A stretch of DNA of 64,000 nt from Emticicia sp031378345. Lineage in GTDB: Bacteria; Bacteroidota; Bacteroidia; Cytophagales; Spirosomataceae. The notes under the pieces were generated by a model. The model was not told the DNA's origin. It saw nothing but the letters and a program-made list of their open reading frames with translations, and searched no databases. This document shows, piece after piece, positions 54,356 to 61,685 of the stretch. The stretch lies in the NCBI GenBank assembly GCA_031378345.1, contig JANNDY010000048.1, positions 6,792 to 70,791 of the forward strand, read 5' to 3'. The translations under genes were made by a program, and so were the position numbers. The first letter of the stretch is position 1, and each line of letters begins with the position of its first letter.

Positions 54356-55402
54356 ATGTTTTCATTAGATAAAGTCATTCGTCCACATATTCTTACACTT
54401 TCACCTTATGCCTCTGCCCGTGATGAGTATTCGGGGAAAGAAGGTACTTTTTTAGATGCCAACGAAAACCCTTTTGGTTCGGTAATTTCTGGCAAATACA
54501 ACCGTTATCCTGATCCTTATCAATGGCTTGTGAAAGAAAAAATAGGGGCAATTAAAGGAGTAAATCCTACTCAAATATTCTTGGGAAATGGCTCAGACGA
54601 AGCCATTGACTTGGTGATTCGTGCAACCTGCGAACCTCAGCAAGATAATATTATTATTTTGCCACCAACTTATGGAATGTATAAAGTTTGTGCCGATGTT
54701 CAGAATGTTGAAGTGAGGCAAATTTCGCTCACAACAGACTTTCAGATAGATACGAAAAAAATATTGGAAACGGCGGACGAGCATACAAAAATCATTTGGA
54801 TTTGTTCGCCAAATAATCCTTCGGGCAATATAATTGAGCGAAGTTCTATTTTACAAATATTGAATAATTTCAAGACAGGCTTAGTGGTGGTTGATGAAGC
54901 TTATATTGATTTTGCAGAAGAAGAATCTTTTACGAAATTGCTCAAAATCTATCCAAATTTAGTGGTTTTACATACTTTTTCTAAAGCTTGGGGTTTGGCG
55001 GCACTGCGTTTGGGAATGGCTTTTGCTTCAGAAGAATTTATTAAAATATTGAATAAAATCAAGTATCCCTATAACTTAAATGCAGTTACGCAAGAATTGC
55101 TTTTTGATGCTTTAGGAAAAGAAGAAAAGAAAAATGAGTATGTAAAACGAATCTTGAAAGAGCGTTTTAGGTTATTCAAAAACTTGATTGAACTGCCTAT
55201 TGTTCAACATATATTTCCATCAGATTCTAATCAATTATTGGTAAAATTTGACAATGCAAATGCTGTTTTTCATTATTTAATTGAGCAAAAAATCATTACT
55301 CGCAACCGTTCAAATGTAATTTTGTGTGAAAACTGTATCCGAATTTCGGTTGGGACACAAAAGGAAAATTCAGCTTTGATGGAGGCGTTAAAAAGGTATT
55401 AA
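54356..55402 (+). CDS. hisC: Histidinol-phosphate aminotransferase
   Basis: The 348-residue product has the usual length. Substrate/PLP motifs: LDANENPFGS, NRYPDPYQW, IFLGNGSDEAIDLVIR, ICSPNNPSGN, LVVVDEAYIDFA, and the PLP lysine in HTFSKAWGLAALRLG. It acts in histidine synthesis. No other his genes are nearby, so a role with other aromatic amino acids is possible. The stop is 8 bases from that of the convergent AraC gene. Confidence 0.9.
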   Translation: MFSLDKVIRPHILTLSPYASARDEYSGKEGTFLDANENPFGSVISGKYNRYPDPYQWLVKEKIGAIKGVNPTQIFLGNGSDEAIDLVIRATCEPQQDNIIILPPTYGMYKVCADVQNVEVRQISLTTDFQIDTKKILETADEHTKIIWICSPNNPSGNIIERSSILQILNNFKTGLVVVDEAYIDFAEEESFTKLLKIYPNLVVLHTFSKAWGLAALRLGMAFASEEFIKILNKIKYPYNLNAVTQELLFDALGKEEKKNEYVKRILKERFRLFKNLIELPIVQHIFPSDSNQLLVKFDNANAVFHYLIEQKIITRNRSNVILCENCIRISVGTQKENSALMEALKRY

Positions 55403-55409
55403 TATACCG

Positions 55410-56285
55410 TTATTTGTTTTTCCGAAATTCACTTGGCGAAAAACCCGTTTGTTTCTTGAAAAGGCGTGTAAAATAGGCAGGGTCTTTGAAGTCAAGAAAA
55501 TAAGAGATTTCGGAAATAGAATAAGTAGTATTTAAAATGTACTTTTTCGCTTCATTTATCAAATATTCATGCACGATTTGTAGGGCAGATTTTTTCACCA
55601 AAGTCTGACAAATTCGATTCAAATGCACCGCCGTAATCGTCAATTCTTTTGCATAGGTTTCGATAGATTTTGACTCATGCAAAGACTGTTTGATGTTTTT
55701 CTGAAATGCTTGAAAATAATTCAAAGTTCGATTATCCGACTTGGCTATTTGATTTTCAACTTCCAAACTCATTCGATAGATATTGACAAAGAAAAGCTGA
55801 AAAATAGCTTGAATGCTCAATTTTTTTTCAAGATTTTCTTCTTCTAATTCTTGTACCAAATTATCTTTTATGTTCAAAATTGCTTCAAAAAACTCTTTTT
55901 TTTCTTCAAATGAAAACTGTTTCAAGTGGTTGAGTTCGAGAGTAATATTTGGTGAATTTTTGAAGATGTTTTCAAGAAAAATTTCGCTAAAAGTCAAAAC
56001 TTCACCACAAATAGTTGATTGAAAAGCAAATCCATGCAGCGTATTTGCTGGAATAATTAAGATTGAAGGAGTTTGTAATGCAATTTTTTTTTGTTCAGAA
56101 ATCAATAAACCTTCGCCCGAAGAAAAAATAAAAACTTGATACAAATCGGTGTGTAAATGCTCTGTAATTTCCCAATTATATAACTTACTTCTCAATTCTA
56201 AAGATTCAAGATGTACAAATTCTGACAATGATGCTTGTTCATTATCGCCATAAAGCCCTTTGAAATTTACAAGATTTTTGTTCAT
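55410..56285 (-). CDS. AraC-family regulator, probable PobR-type activator
   Basis: The start at 56285 (MNKNLVNFKGLYGDNEQ) gives 291 residues. N-terminal cupin-like effector domain: EITEHLHTDLYQVFIFSSGEG, ILIIPANTLHGFAF. C-terminal AraC pair: IETYAKELTITAVHLNRICQ and ISEISYFLDFKDPAYFTRLFK then KQTGFSPSEFRK. It is divergent from pcaH across a 153-base gap, so control of the 4-hydroxybenzoate/protocatechuate cluster is very likely. The inducer, 4-hydroxybenzoate or protocatechuate, is inferred from context. Confidence 0.85.
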   Translation of the reverse strand: MNKNLVNFKGLYGDNEQASLSEFVHLESLELRSKLYNWEITEHLHTDLYQVFIFSSGEGLLISEQKKIALQTPSILIIPANTLHGFAFQSTICGEVLTFSEIFLENIFKNSPNITLELNHLKQFSFEEKKEFFEAILNIKDNLVQELEEENLEKKLSIQAIFQLFFVNIYRMSLEVENQIAKSDNRTLNYFQAFQKNIKQSLHESKSIETYAKELTITAVHLNRICQTLVKKSALQIVHEYLINEAKKYILNTTYSISEISYFLDFKDPAYFTRLFKKQTGFSPSEFRKNK

Positions 56286-56314
56286 AGAATGTTTGAATAA
56301 CACAATTAAATAAC

Positions 56315-56334
56315 AAATATTTGACCAAATATTA
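56315..56334. promoter_or_regulatory. Candidate operator palindrome in the pobR/pcaH gap
   Basis: aaatatttg-ac-caaatatta has arms matching at 8 of 9 positions. It lies 30-49 bases upstream of the AraC gene start and some 105 bases before pcaH, a reasonable place for autoregulation or activation. Confidence 0.4.
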
Positions 56335-56398
56335 TAAATATGTTTGATTTGTGCAAGTATCATTTCATTTTATCCAAGACATTCATTTTTGCAAATAC

Positions 56399-56406
56399 TA
56401 CTTTTG
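56399..56406 (+). promoter_or_regulatory. -7 promoter element TACTTTTG of the pca cluster
   Basis: It fits TAnnTTTG, 32 bases before the pcaH ATG. No -33 TTTG at 19-base spacing is present, as would suit an activator-dependent promoter. Confidence 0.5.
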
Positions 56407-56438
56407 TATAATAATTCAACCTTACGCTTTATTAAAAA

Positions 56439-57146
56439 ATGAGCAACATTATCAATAACCTTTTCGATAGAGAAGTTCAGCCATCCTACCTTGCACCAGA
56501 ATATAAATCAACGATTTTAAGAAGCCCAACAAAGCCTTTGGTGCTTTTGAAACAATCTTTGTCCGAACTTTCGGGACCAGTTTTTGGAGATTTCAATTTG
56601 GGAGAATTCGACCATGACCTTACCAAAAATTCGAGAATAAATGGCGAACCTTTGGGCGAAAGAATTGTGGTGCATGGCAAAGTTTTGAATGAAAATGGGC
56701 GACCGATTCCAAATACTTTAATCGAAATTTGGCAAGCAAATTCAACAGGAAGATATGTTCATAAAGTGGACCAACATGATGCTCCGCTTGACCCGAATTT
56801 CCTTGGTGCAGGGCGTTGTATGACCGATTCTGAGGGAAATTATAGGTTTTATACCATCAAACCCGGTGCATATCCTTGGGGAAATCACTTCAATGCGTGG
56901 CGACCAAATCACATACATTTTTCGCTTTTCGGAGCGAATATTTCTAATAGATTAGTAACTCAAATGTACTTTCCTGGCGACCCTTTGTTACAATACGACC
57001 CTGTTTTTTTGAGTGTTCCGCCAAAAGGACGTGAACTATTAATCTCAAAATTTGACTTATCTTTGACCGAGCCAAGTTTCGCACTTGGCTATCGTTTTGA
57101 TTTTGTTTTGAGAGGAAACAATGCAACACCGTTCGAAAAAATATGA
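56439..57146 (+). CDS. pcaH: Protocatechuate 3,4-dioxygenase beta subunit
   Basis: The product has 235 residues. The four iron ligands of intradiol dioxygenases are in place with the right spacing: Tyr106 (GRYVHK), Tyr145 (PGAYPWGNH), His158 and His160 (RPNHIHFSLFG). Tyr-Tyr spacing 39 and Tyr-His 13 equal those of the Pseudomonas enzyme. It cleaves protocatechuate to 3-carboxy-muconate. Its TGA lies in the first unit of heptad array H. Confidence 0.95.
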   Translation: MSNIINNLFDREVQPSYLAPEYKSTILRSPTKPLVLLKQSLSELSGPVFGDFNLGEFDHDLTKNSRINGEPLGERIVVHGKVLNENGRPIPNTLIEIWQANSTGRYVHKVDQHDAPLDPNFLGAGRCMTDSEGNYRFYTIKPGAYPWGNHFNAWRPNHIHFSLFGANISNRLVTQMYFPGDPLLQYDPVFLSVPPKGRELLISKFDLSLTEPSFALGYRFDFVLRGNNATPFEKI

Positions 57147-57236
57147 GTTATGAAATCTAAATTATGAGATACTTTTTTTGCCCCTTATAGTTTTATTGAT
57201 AACCCATAATTTATAACTCATAATTCATAACTAAAT
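57142..57236. repeat. Heptad inverted array H (pcaH / pcaG gap)
   Basis: The left arm, 57142-57169, is tatgagt, tatgaaa, tctaaat, tatgaga. The right arm, 57202-57236, is acccata, atttata, actcata, attcata, actaaat. The pcaH stop is in left unit 1 and the pcaG start codon overlaps the last right unit, so the array fills the gap between two co-transcribed subunit genes. Confidence 0.85.
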
Positions 57237-57759
57237 GTTACAAACCCCTTCACAAACCGTAGGTCCTTATTTTGCTTATGGGCTATCGCCTGAGCAATAT
57301 TCATACAATTTTAAGAGTTTGGTTGGAAACCTTATGGTTAATCCAATAGACAATTCTGAGGCAATAACCATCGTCGGAAAAGTGTTTGATGGCGAAAATA
57401 ATGTCATTCCAGATGCCATGATTGAGCTTTGGCAAAATGATAACGAAAAACAACTTTTTGGTAGATTTGGCACAGGAACTGATGCCGAAAATCGCTTTGT
57501 TTTTCATACAATAAAGCCAAAATCTGTCAATAATCAAGCACCTTATTTGTCGGTGATTGTTTTTATGCGTGGACAATTGATACATTCATATACTCGTATT
57601 TATTTTTCAGATGAAAATAGCTTGAATGATAAAGATGAGGTGCTAAATTCGATTTCTGAGGAAAGAAAAAATACGCTTATTGCAAAAAAACAAGGCTCTG
57701 TTTATGAGTTTAATATTTTTATGCAAGGCGAAAAAGAAACAGTGTTTTTTGAAATTTAA
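57235..57759 (+). CDS. pcaG: Protocatechuate 3,4-dioxygenase alpha subunit
   Basis: The product has 174 residues. The start MLQTPSQTVGPYFAYGLSPE is the family hallmark; DAMIELWQNDNEKQLFGRFGT and APYLSVIVFMRGQLIHSYTRIYF follow. The alpha subunit lacks the iron ligands and completes the active site with PcaH. It is followed directly by a CCCCTAAAGGGG repeat and pcaB. Confidence 0.93.
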   Translation: MLQTPSQTVGPYFAYGLSPEQYSYNFKSLVGNLMVNPIDNSEAITIVGKVFDGENNVIPDAMIELWQNDNEKQLFGRFGTGTDAENRFVFHTIKPKSVNNQAPYLSVIVFMRGQLIHSYTRIYFSDENSLNDKDEVLNSISEERKNTLIAKKQGSVYEFNIFMQGEKETVFFEI

Positions 57760-57787
57760 AACCACCCCTAACCCCTAAAGGGGGTTT
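57758..57787 (+). repeat. GC-rich palindrome between pcaG and pcaB
   Basis: aaaccacccctaacccctaa then agggggttt starts at the pcaG stop and ends 3 bases before the pcaB ATG. Its purine part AAAGGGGG lies where a ribosome-binding site would be, so the repeat may affect pcaB translation. Confidence 0.65.
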
Positions 57788-57790
57788 ATT

Positions 57791-59137
57791 ATGTCAATAT
57801 ATTCTGAATTATTTTATTCTTCCGAAATAGAAGAGCTATTTTCTGAAAAGAAAACTATTGCTCAAATGCTACGTTTTGAGGCAAATTTAGCACTTGCTCA
57901 AGCTGAAATTGGTGTTTTTTCTATTTCATCAGCACAGCTAATTTCGGACTGTTGTGATGTAGAAAAAATTGACATCGAAAAACTCAAAAAAGACATCAAA
58001 TTAAGTGGAAATGCTGCAATTCCACTTGTAAAACAACTTACGCAACTTGTAAAAAATAACGCTGGCAGGGTTCAAAACCCTGCCAGCGTTGAAGCCACTG
58101 GGGAAAATGCCTCCAAATATGTTCATTTGGGAGCTACAAGTCAAGATGTAATTGATACAGCAATGGTTTTGCAAATTCAAGAATTTATAGTTTGGTTAGA
58201 AAATAAATTAACAATTCTTGAAGATATTTTAATAAAAATCACAAAAAAACACCGCCAAACTTTGATGATTGGCAGAACGCTTTTGCAACAAGCAAAACCA
58301 ATCACATTTGGACTAAAAACCGCATTATGGTTTGAAAGTATAAGGGCTTCAAAACAAAGAATTGAAGAATCTAAAAAAAGAGTTTTAATCTTAAAATTAG
58401 GCGGTGCAGTAGGCAGTGGCAATGATTTTATTAATAAAAAAGTGCAGAAAAGTATGGCTACATACTTGCAATTAGCTCCCCCATCGGGGGGAGCTGGTGC
58501 TATCGAATTCTCCTCCATTCTTAGCATTTTAGTAGGAAATCTTGCCAAAATCGCCAAAGACATTATACTTTTGATGCAAACCGAAGTTGGTGAAGTGTTT
58601 GAAGGGGCAGCCGACGGAAAAGGTGGTTCAAGCACGATGCCTCACAAACGAAATCCTGTTACCTCAACGGCAATTTTGGCAAATGCTAATCGAATTCCTC
58701 ATTTGGTGGCAAGCATGCTTTCGGCAATGCCACAAGAACACGAACGTTCGGCTGGACTTTGGCACTCAGAGTGGGAGGTTCTGCCTGAAATTATTAGACT
58801 TACCGCAGGAACAATTGAGCGTAGTATTGAGCTTTTGGAAGGTTTAGAAATTGACGAAAAGCGAATGTTGCAAAACCTCGAAATCACCAAAGGTTTGATT
58901 TATGCCGAAACCGTTTCATTGGCTTTAGCTCAAAAAATCGGTAAAGCAAATGCTCACGAAATCATCGAAAAAGCCTGTAAATTAGCCATTTTTGAGCAAA
59001 AACATTTGAAAATAGTCATGCAAGAAATGAATATTGATTTAACAGAAAACGAATTAACAGAACTTTTTAAACCTGAAAATTCAATTGGAAATTCTTTAGA
59101 AATCATTGATGACATCTTAGAAAAGTATGAAAAATAA
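57791..59137 (+). CDS. pcaB: 3-carboxy-cis,cis-muconate cycloisomerase
   Basis: The product has 448 residues of the fumarase/aspartase superfamily: YVHLGATSQDVIDTAM, GRTLLQQAKPITFGLK, and the signature GKGGSSTMPHKRNPVTS, with QEHERSAGLWHSEW after it. It converts 3-carboxymuconate to the carboxymuconolactone. Two short palindromes are part of the coding sequence. Residues 90-100 (NAGRVQNPASV) are the 33-bp element also found at 36993, placed just before the conserved YVHLGATSQD. APPSGGAG near residue 229-236 is encoded by agctccccc/gggggagct. The active-site motifs are intact, so activity is likely kept. Confidence 0.92.
   Translation: MSIYSELFYSSEIEELFSEKKTIAQMLRFEANLALAQAEIGVFSISSAQLISDCCDVEKIDIEKLKKDIKLSGNAAIPLVKQLTQLVKNNAGRVQNPASVEATGENASKYVHLGATSQDVIDTAMVLQIQEFIVWLENKLTILEDILIKITKKHRQTLMIGRTLLQQAKPITFGLKTALWFESIRASKQRIEESKKRVLILKLGGAVGSGNDFINKKVQKSMATYLQLAPPSGGAGAIEFSSILSILVGNLAKIAKDIILLMQTEVGEVFEGAADGKGGSSTMPHKRNPVTSTAILANANRIPHLVASMLSAMPQEHERSAGLWHSEWEVLPEIIRLTAGTIERSIELLEGLEIDEKRMLQNLEITKGLIYAETVSLALAQKIGKANAHEIIEKACKLAIFEQKHLKIVMQEMNIDLTENELTELFKPENSIGNSLEIIDDILEKYEK
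58058..58090 (+). repeat. 33-bp perfect palindrome as 11 codons of pcaB
   Basis: Arms AACGCTGGCAGGGTT / AACCCTGCCAGCGTT with loop CAA start exactly on a codon boundary (codon 90) and read NAGRVQNPASV. The sequence is identical to 36993-37025. Confidence 0.9.
58474..58495 (+). repeat. Second palindrome inside pcaB
   Basis: Arms agctccccc and gggggagct flank the loop atcg. It is in frame, reading LAPPSGGAG. GC content is far above the flanking codons. Confidence 0.55.
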
Positions 59138-60278
59138 TATTTTTAAAGTCCTCCCTTTGGGGGAGGATTTAGGTGGGGTTATTCAAGGCACGCCAAATAG
59201 TCCAGTTTTGGTTTTTTCCAACTCTCTTGGCTCAGAAATGATGATGTGGGACGAACTCATTCCATATCTTTTGCCCTATTTTCGAGTATTTAGATATGAT
59301 GCTCCCGACGGAGAATTTCAAGCTAAAACGATTGATGATTTAGGTAAATATTTACTCAATTTATTAGATGCTCACGAAATAAAACAATTCTATTTTTGTG
59401 GACTTTCGATGGGCGGTTTGATAGGGCAATGGCTTGGCATAAACCACCCAGAAAGACTTAAAAAGCTCATAATCAGCAATACAGGAGCAAAAATCGGAAA
59501 TGATGAACGTTGGAATGGTCGCATCGAAACTATCAAAAAAGATGGAATGCAAGCCATCGTTGATGATACAATGGAAAGATGGTTTACCGAAAATTTCCGA
59601 AAAAATAATCCACAGCGAGTTGCCGAAACTCATGCCATGTTTTTGAGAAGTAATCTCGAAGGTTACACCAATTGTTGTGCTGCCATTCGTGATGCTGATT
59701 TTCGAGAAAAATTGCCTAATATTTCAACCGAAACCTTAGTAATCACAGGCGATGAAGACCCTGTTACGAACGTTGAGCAAGCTGAGTTTTTGGTGAAAAA
59801 TATTCCAAATGCTACGCTGAAAATACTTCCTGCAAGACATTTGTCAGCAACCGAATTGCCTCAAGAGTTTGCTGAAATTGTGATAGATTTTATCACTGGA
59901 AATTCAAAATTTGAACATGGAATGCACGTCCGACGCTCAGTTTTGGGCGATGCCCATGTCAATAAAGCAACTGGAAACATCAATGATTTTAATGCAGATT
60001 TTCAGGATTTTATTACCCGATATGCTTGGGGCGAAATCTGGACAAGACCAAATCTCTCAAAGCACGACCGTAGCCTTATCACGATGGCGATGTTGATTGC
60101 TTTAAACCGACCTGCAGAATTTAAAATGCACGTAAAAGCAGCATTCAATAATGGCGTAACCGTTGCCGAAATCAAAGAAATAATTATGCAATCTGCCCTT
60201 TATTGTGGACTCCCAGCTGCAAATGATGCCTTTCATTTGGCTCAAGAGGTTTTCAAAGAAAATGGAATTCAATACTAA
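59127..60278 (+). CDS. pcaDC: 3-oxoadipate enol-lactonase / 4-carboxymuconolactone decarboxylase fusion
   Basis: The product has 383 residues. Residues 1-255 are the PcaD alpha/beta hydrolase: nucleophile Ser in CGLSMGGLIGQW, Asp in GDEDPVTNVEQA, His in ARHLSATEL. Residues about 260-383 are PcaC: RRSVLGDAHVNKATGN, TRYAWGEIWTRPNLSKHDRS, HVKAAFNNGVTVAEIKE. Such fusions are known as PcaL. It overlaps pcaB by 11 bases. The N-terminal segment VLPLGEDLGGVI comes from a GC-rich repeat (59150-59180) sitting where the hydrolase's first strands would be, so the first strand may be altered. Confidence 0.93.
   Translation: MKNNIFKVLPLGEDLGGVIQGTPNSPVLVFSNSLGSEMMMWDELIPYLLPYFRVFRYDAPDGEFQAKTIDDLGKYLLNLLDAHEIKQFYFCGLSMGGLIGQWLGINHPERLKKLIISNTGAKIGNDERWNGRIETIKKDGMQAIVDDTMERWFTENFRKNNPQRVAETHAMFLRSNLEGYTNCCAAIRDADFREKLPNISTETLVITGDEDPVTNVEQAEFLVKNIPNATLKILPARHLSATELPQEFAEIVIDFITGNSKFEHGMHVRRSVLGDAHVNKATGNINDFNADFQDFITRYAWGEIWTRPNLSKHDRSLITMAMLIALNRPAEFKMHVKAAFNNGVTVAEIKEIIMQSALYCGLPAANDAFHLAQEVFKENGIQY
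59150..59180 (+). repeat. GC-rich repeat at the pcaDC N terminus
   Basis: cctccctttgggggagg has 6-bp arms and is followed by atttaggtggggtt. In reverse it begins AACCCCACC...CCTCCC, as does the decarboxylase insert at 30965-31054. Confidence 0.6.
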
Positions 60279-60281
60279 AAT

Positions 60282-61460
60282 ATGAAAAATATCAATACCC
60301 AGGTTGGCATTATCGGAGCTGGACCAGCAGGGCTAACTTTGGCTTTAATGCTTCAAAAACAAGGCATTAAGAGCATTATTCTTGAAAATCGTAGCCGAGA
60401 ATATATCGAAAATCGAGTGCGTGCGGGGCTTTTAGAACATAATACCGTTGAAGTTTTCGATAGCCTAAACGTATCTGACAGGTTGCACAAAGAGGGCTTG
60501 GTGCATCATGGTTGTTATATTAGCCATAATGGAATTAGTCAGCGAATTGATTTTGAAAAATTGACCCAAAAACAAGTAACAATTTATGGTCAGCAAGAGG
60601 TCGCAAAAGACTTGATAAAGGCTTGTTTGGAACGCAATATTGAGATTTTATTTGAAGCAGACGCTACTGAAATTACAAATTTAGAAACTTCAAATCCGAG
60701 TATTCATTTTACTCAAAATGGAGAAATGCAAACTCTTTCGTGCGATTTTGTAGGCGGTTGCGATGGTTTTCATGGACTTTCACGCAAAACTTTGCCCAAA
60801 GAATCTTATAATGAGTTCAAAATTGACTACCCATTTTTTTGGCTCGGAATTTTGGCTTATGCAAAACCAACTTACAACGAACTCATTTACGCCTATCATT
60901 CCGAAGGTTTTGCTTTGGCGAGTATGCGTTCCGAAAAAGTTTGCCGACTTTATTTGCAAGTAAATAATGATGATAAAATCGAAAATTGGTCAGATGAACA
61001 AATTTGGAATGAATTAGAAAATCGCTTAGGAATTGAACTAAACAGAGGCGAAATCTTTGAAAAAAGTGTAACGCCAATGCGAAGTTTTATGATAGATAAT
61101 TTGCAGTTTGGGAGAATGTTTTTGGCAGGAGATTCAGCCCATATTGTGCCACCAACAGGAGCAAAAGGACTAAATCTTGCCATTGCAGATATTCATAATT
61201 TAGCCAATGCTTTAATAGAATTTTATCAATCAGGAAATGAAGAAAGTTTGCAGAATTATACGAAAAAATGCCTTTCAAGGGTTTGGCGAGTGCAAGATTT
61301 TTCAAATTTTATGACTTATTTATGTCATAAACAAGCGGAAGAAGGTACTTTTGAAAATCATTTGCAAAAAGCCAAATTTGATTATTTAATGATGTCAGAA
61401 GCTTATCAAAAGACCATTGCAGAAAATTATGTAGGACTATCTTTTGACTCATTTGAATAA
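60282..61460 (+). CDS. pobA: 4-hydroxybenzoate 3-monooxygenase
   Basis: The 392-residue flavoprotein has the length of the Pseudomonas enzyme. FAD motif VGIIGAGPAGLTLALMLQ, NRVRAGLLEHNTVEVF, DG motif GGCDGFHGLSR, GD motif FLAGDSAHIVPPTGAKGLNL. It hydroxylates 4-hydroxybenzoate to protocatechuate with NAD(P)H and feeds PcaHG. It starts 3 bases after pcaDC. The stop is in the second unit of heptad array I. Confidence 0.95.
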   Translation: MKNINTQVGIIGAGPAGLTLALMLQKQGIKSIILENRSREYIENRVRAGLLEHNTVEVFDSLNVSDRLHKEGLVHHGCYISHNGISQRIDFEKLTQKQVTIYGQQEVAKDLIKACLERNIEILFEADATEITNLETSNPSIHFTQNGEMQTLSCDFVGGCDGFHGLSRKTLPKESYNEFKIDYPFFWLGILAYAKPTYNELIYAYHSEGFALASMRSEKVCRLYLQVNNDDKIENWSDEQIWNELENRLGIELNRGEIFEKSVTPMRSFMIDNLQFGRMFLAGDSAHIVPPTGAKGLNLAIADIHNLANALIEFYQSGNEESLQNYTKKCLSRVWRVQDFSNFMTYLCHKQAEEGTFENHLQKAKFDYLMMSEAYQKTIAENYVGLSFDSFE

Positions 61461-61685
61461 CTAATGACGAGGTACGAATGTTGAATTCCAACAATTTTCA
61501 AAATCTGATTTTAGAATCTAATATCAGATTTTGAAAACTCTAATAAAGAAGCAAATGAGCTACTTTCTATCACAGTTGCATCAATAAAAACAGCAAGAAA
61601 TAAACAAATATATAAAAAAAACACGATTGATTTTTGTGCTAATTGTTGTAATTCAACATTCGTAAATCGTCATATGTCATTCAAA
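61452..61685. repeat. Heptad inverted array I (pobA / pcaIJ gap)
   Basis: The left arm, 61452-61486, is tttgaat, aactaat, gacgagg, tacgaat, gttgaat. The right arm, 61651-61685, is attcaac, attcgta, aatcgtc, atatgtc, attcaaa. Units 1, 4 and 5 pair perfectly. The pobA stop and the first possible ATG of pcaIJ lie within the arms. The 164-base loop holds the hairpin at 61495. Confidence 0.88.
61495..61537. repeat. Perfect 15-bp hairpin inside array I
   Basis: ttttcaaaatctgat and atcagattttgaaaa flank a 13-base loop. It is AT-rich without a T-tract. It lies between pobA and pcaIJ. Confidence 0.7.
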
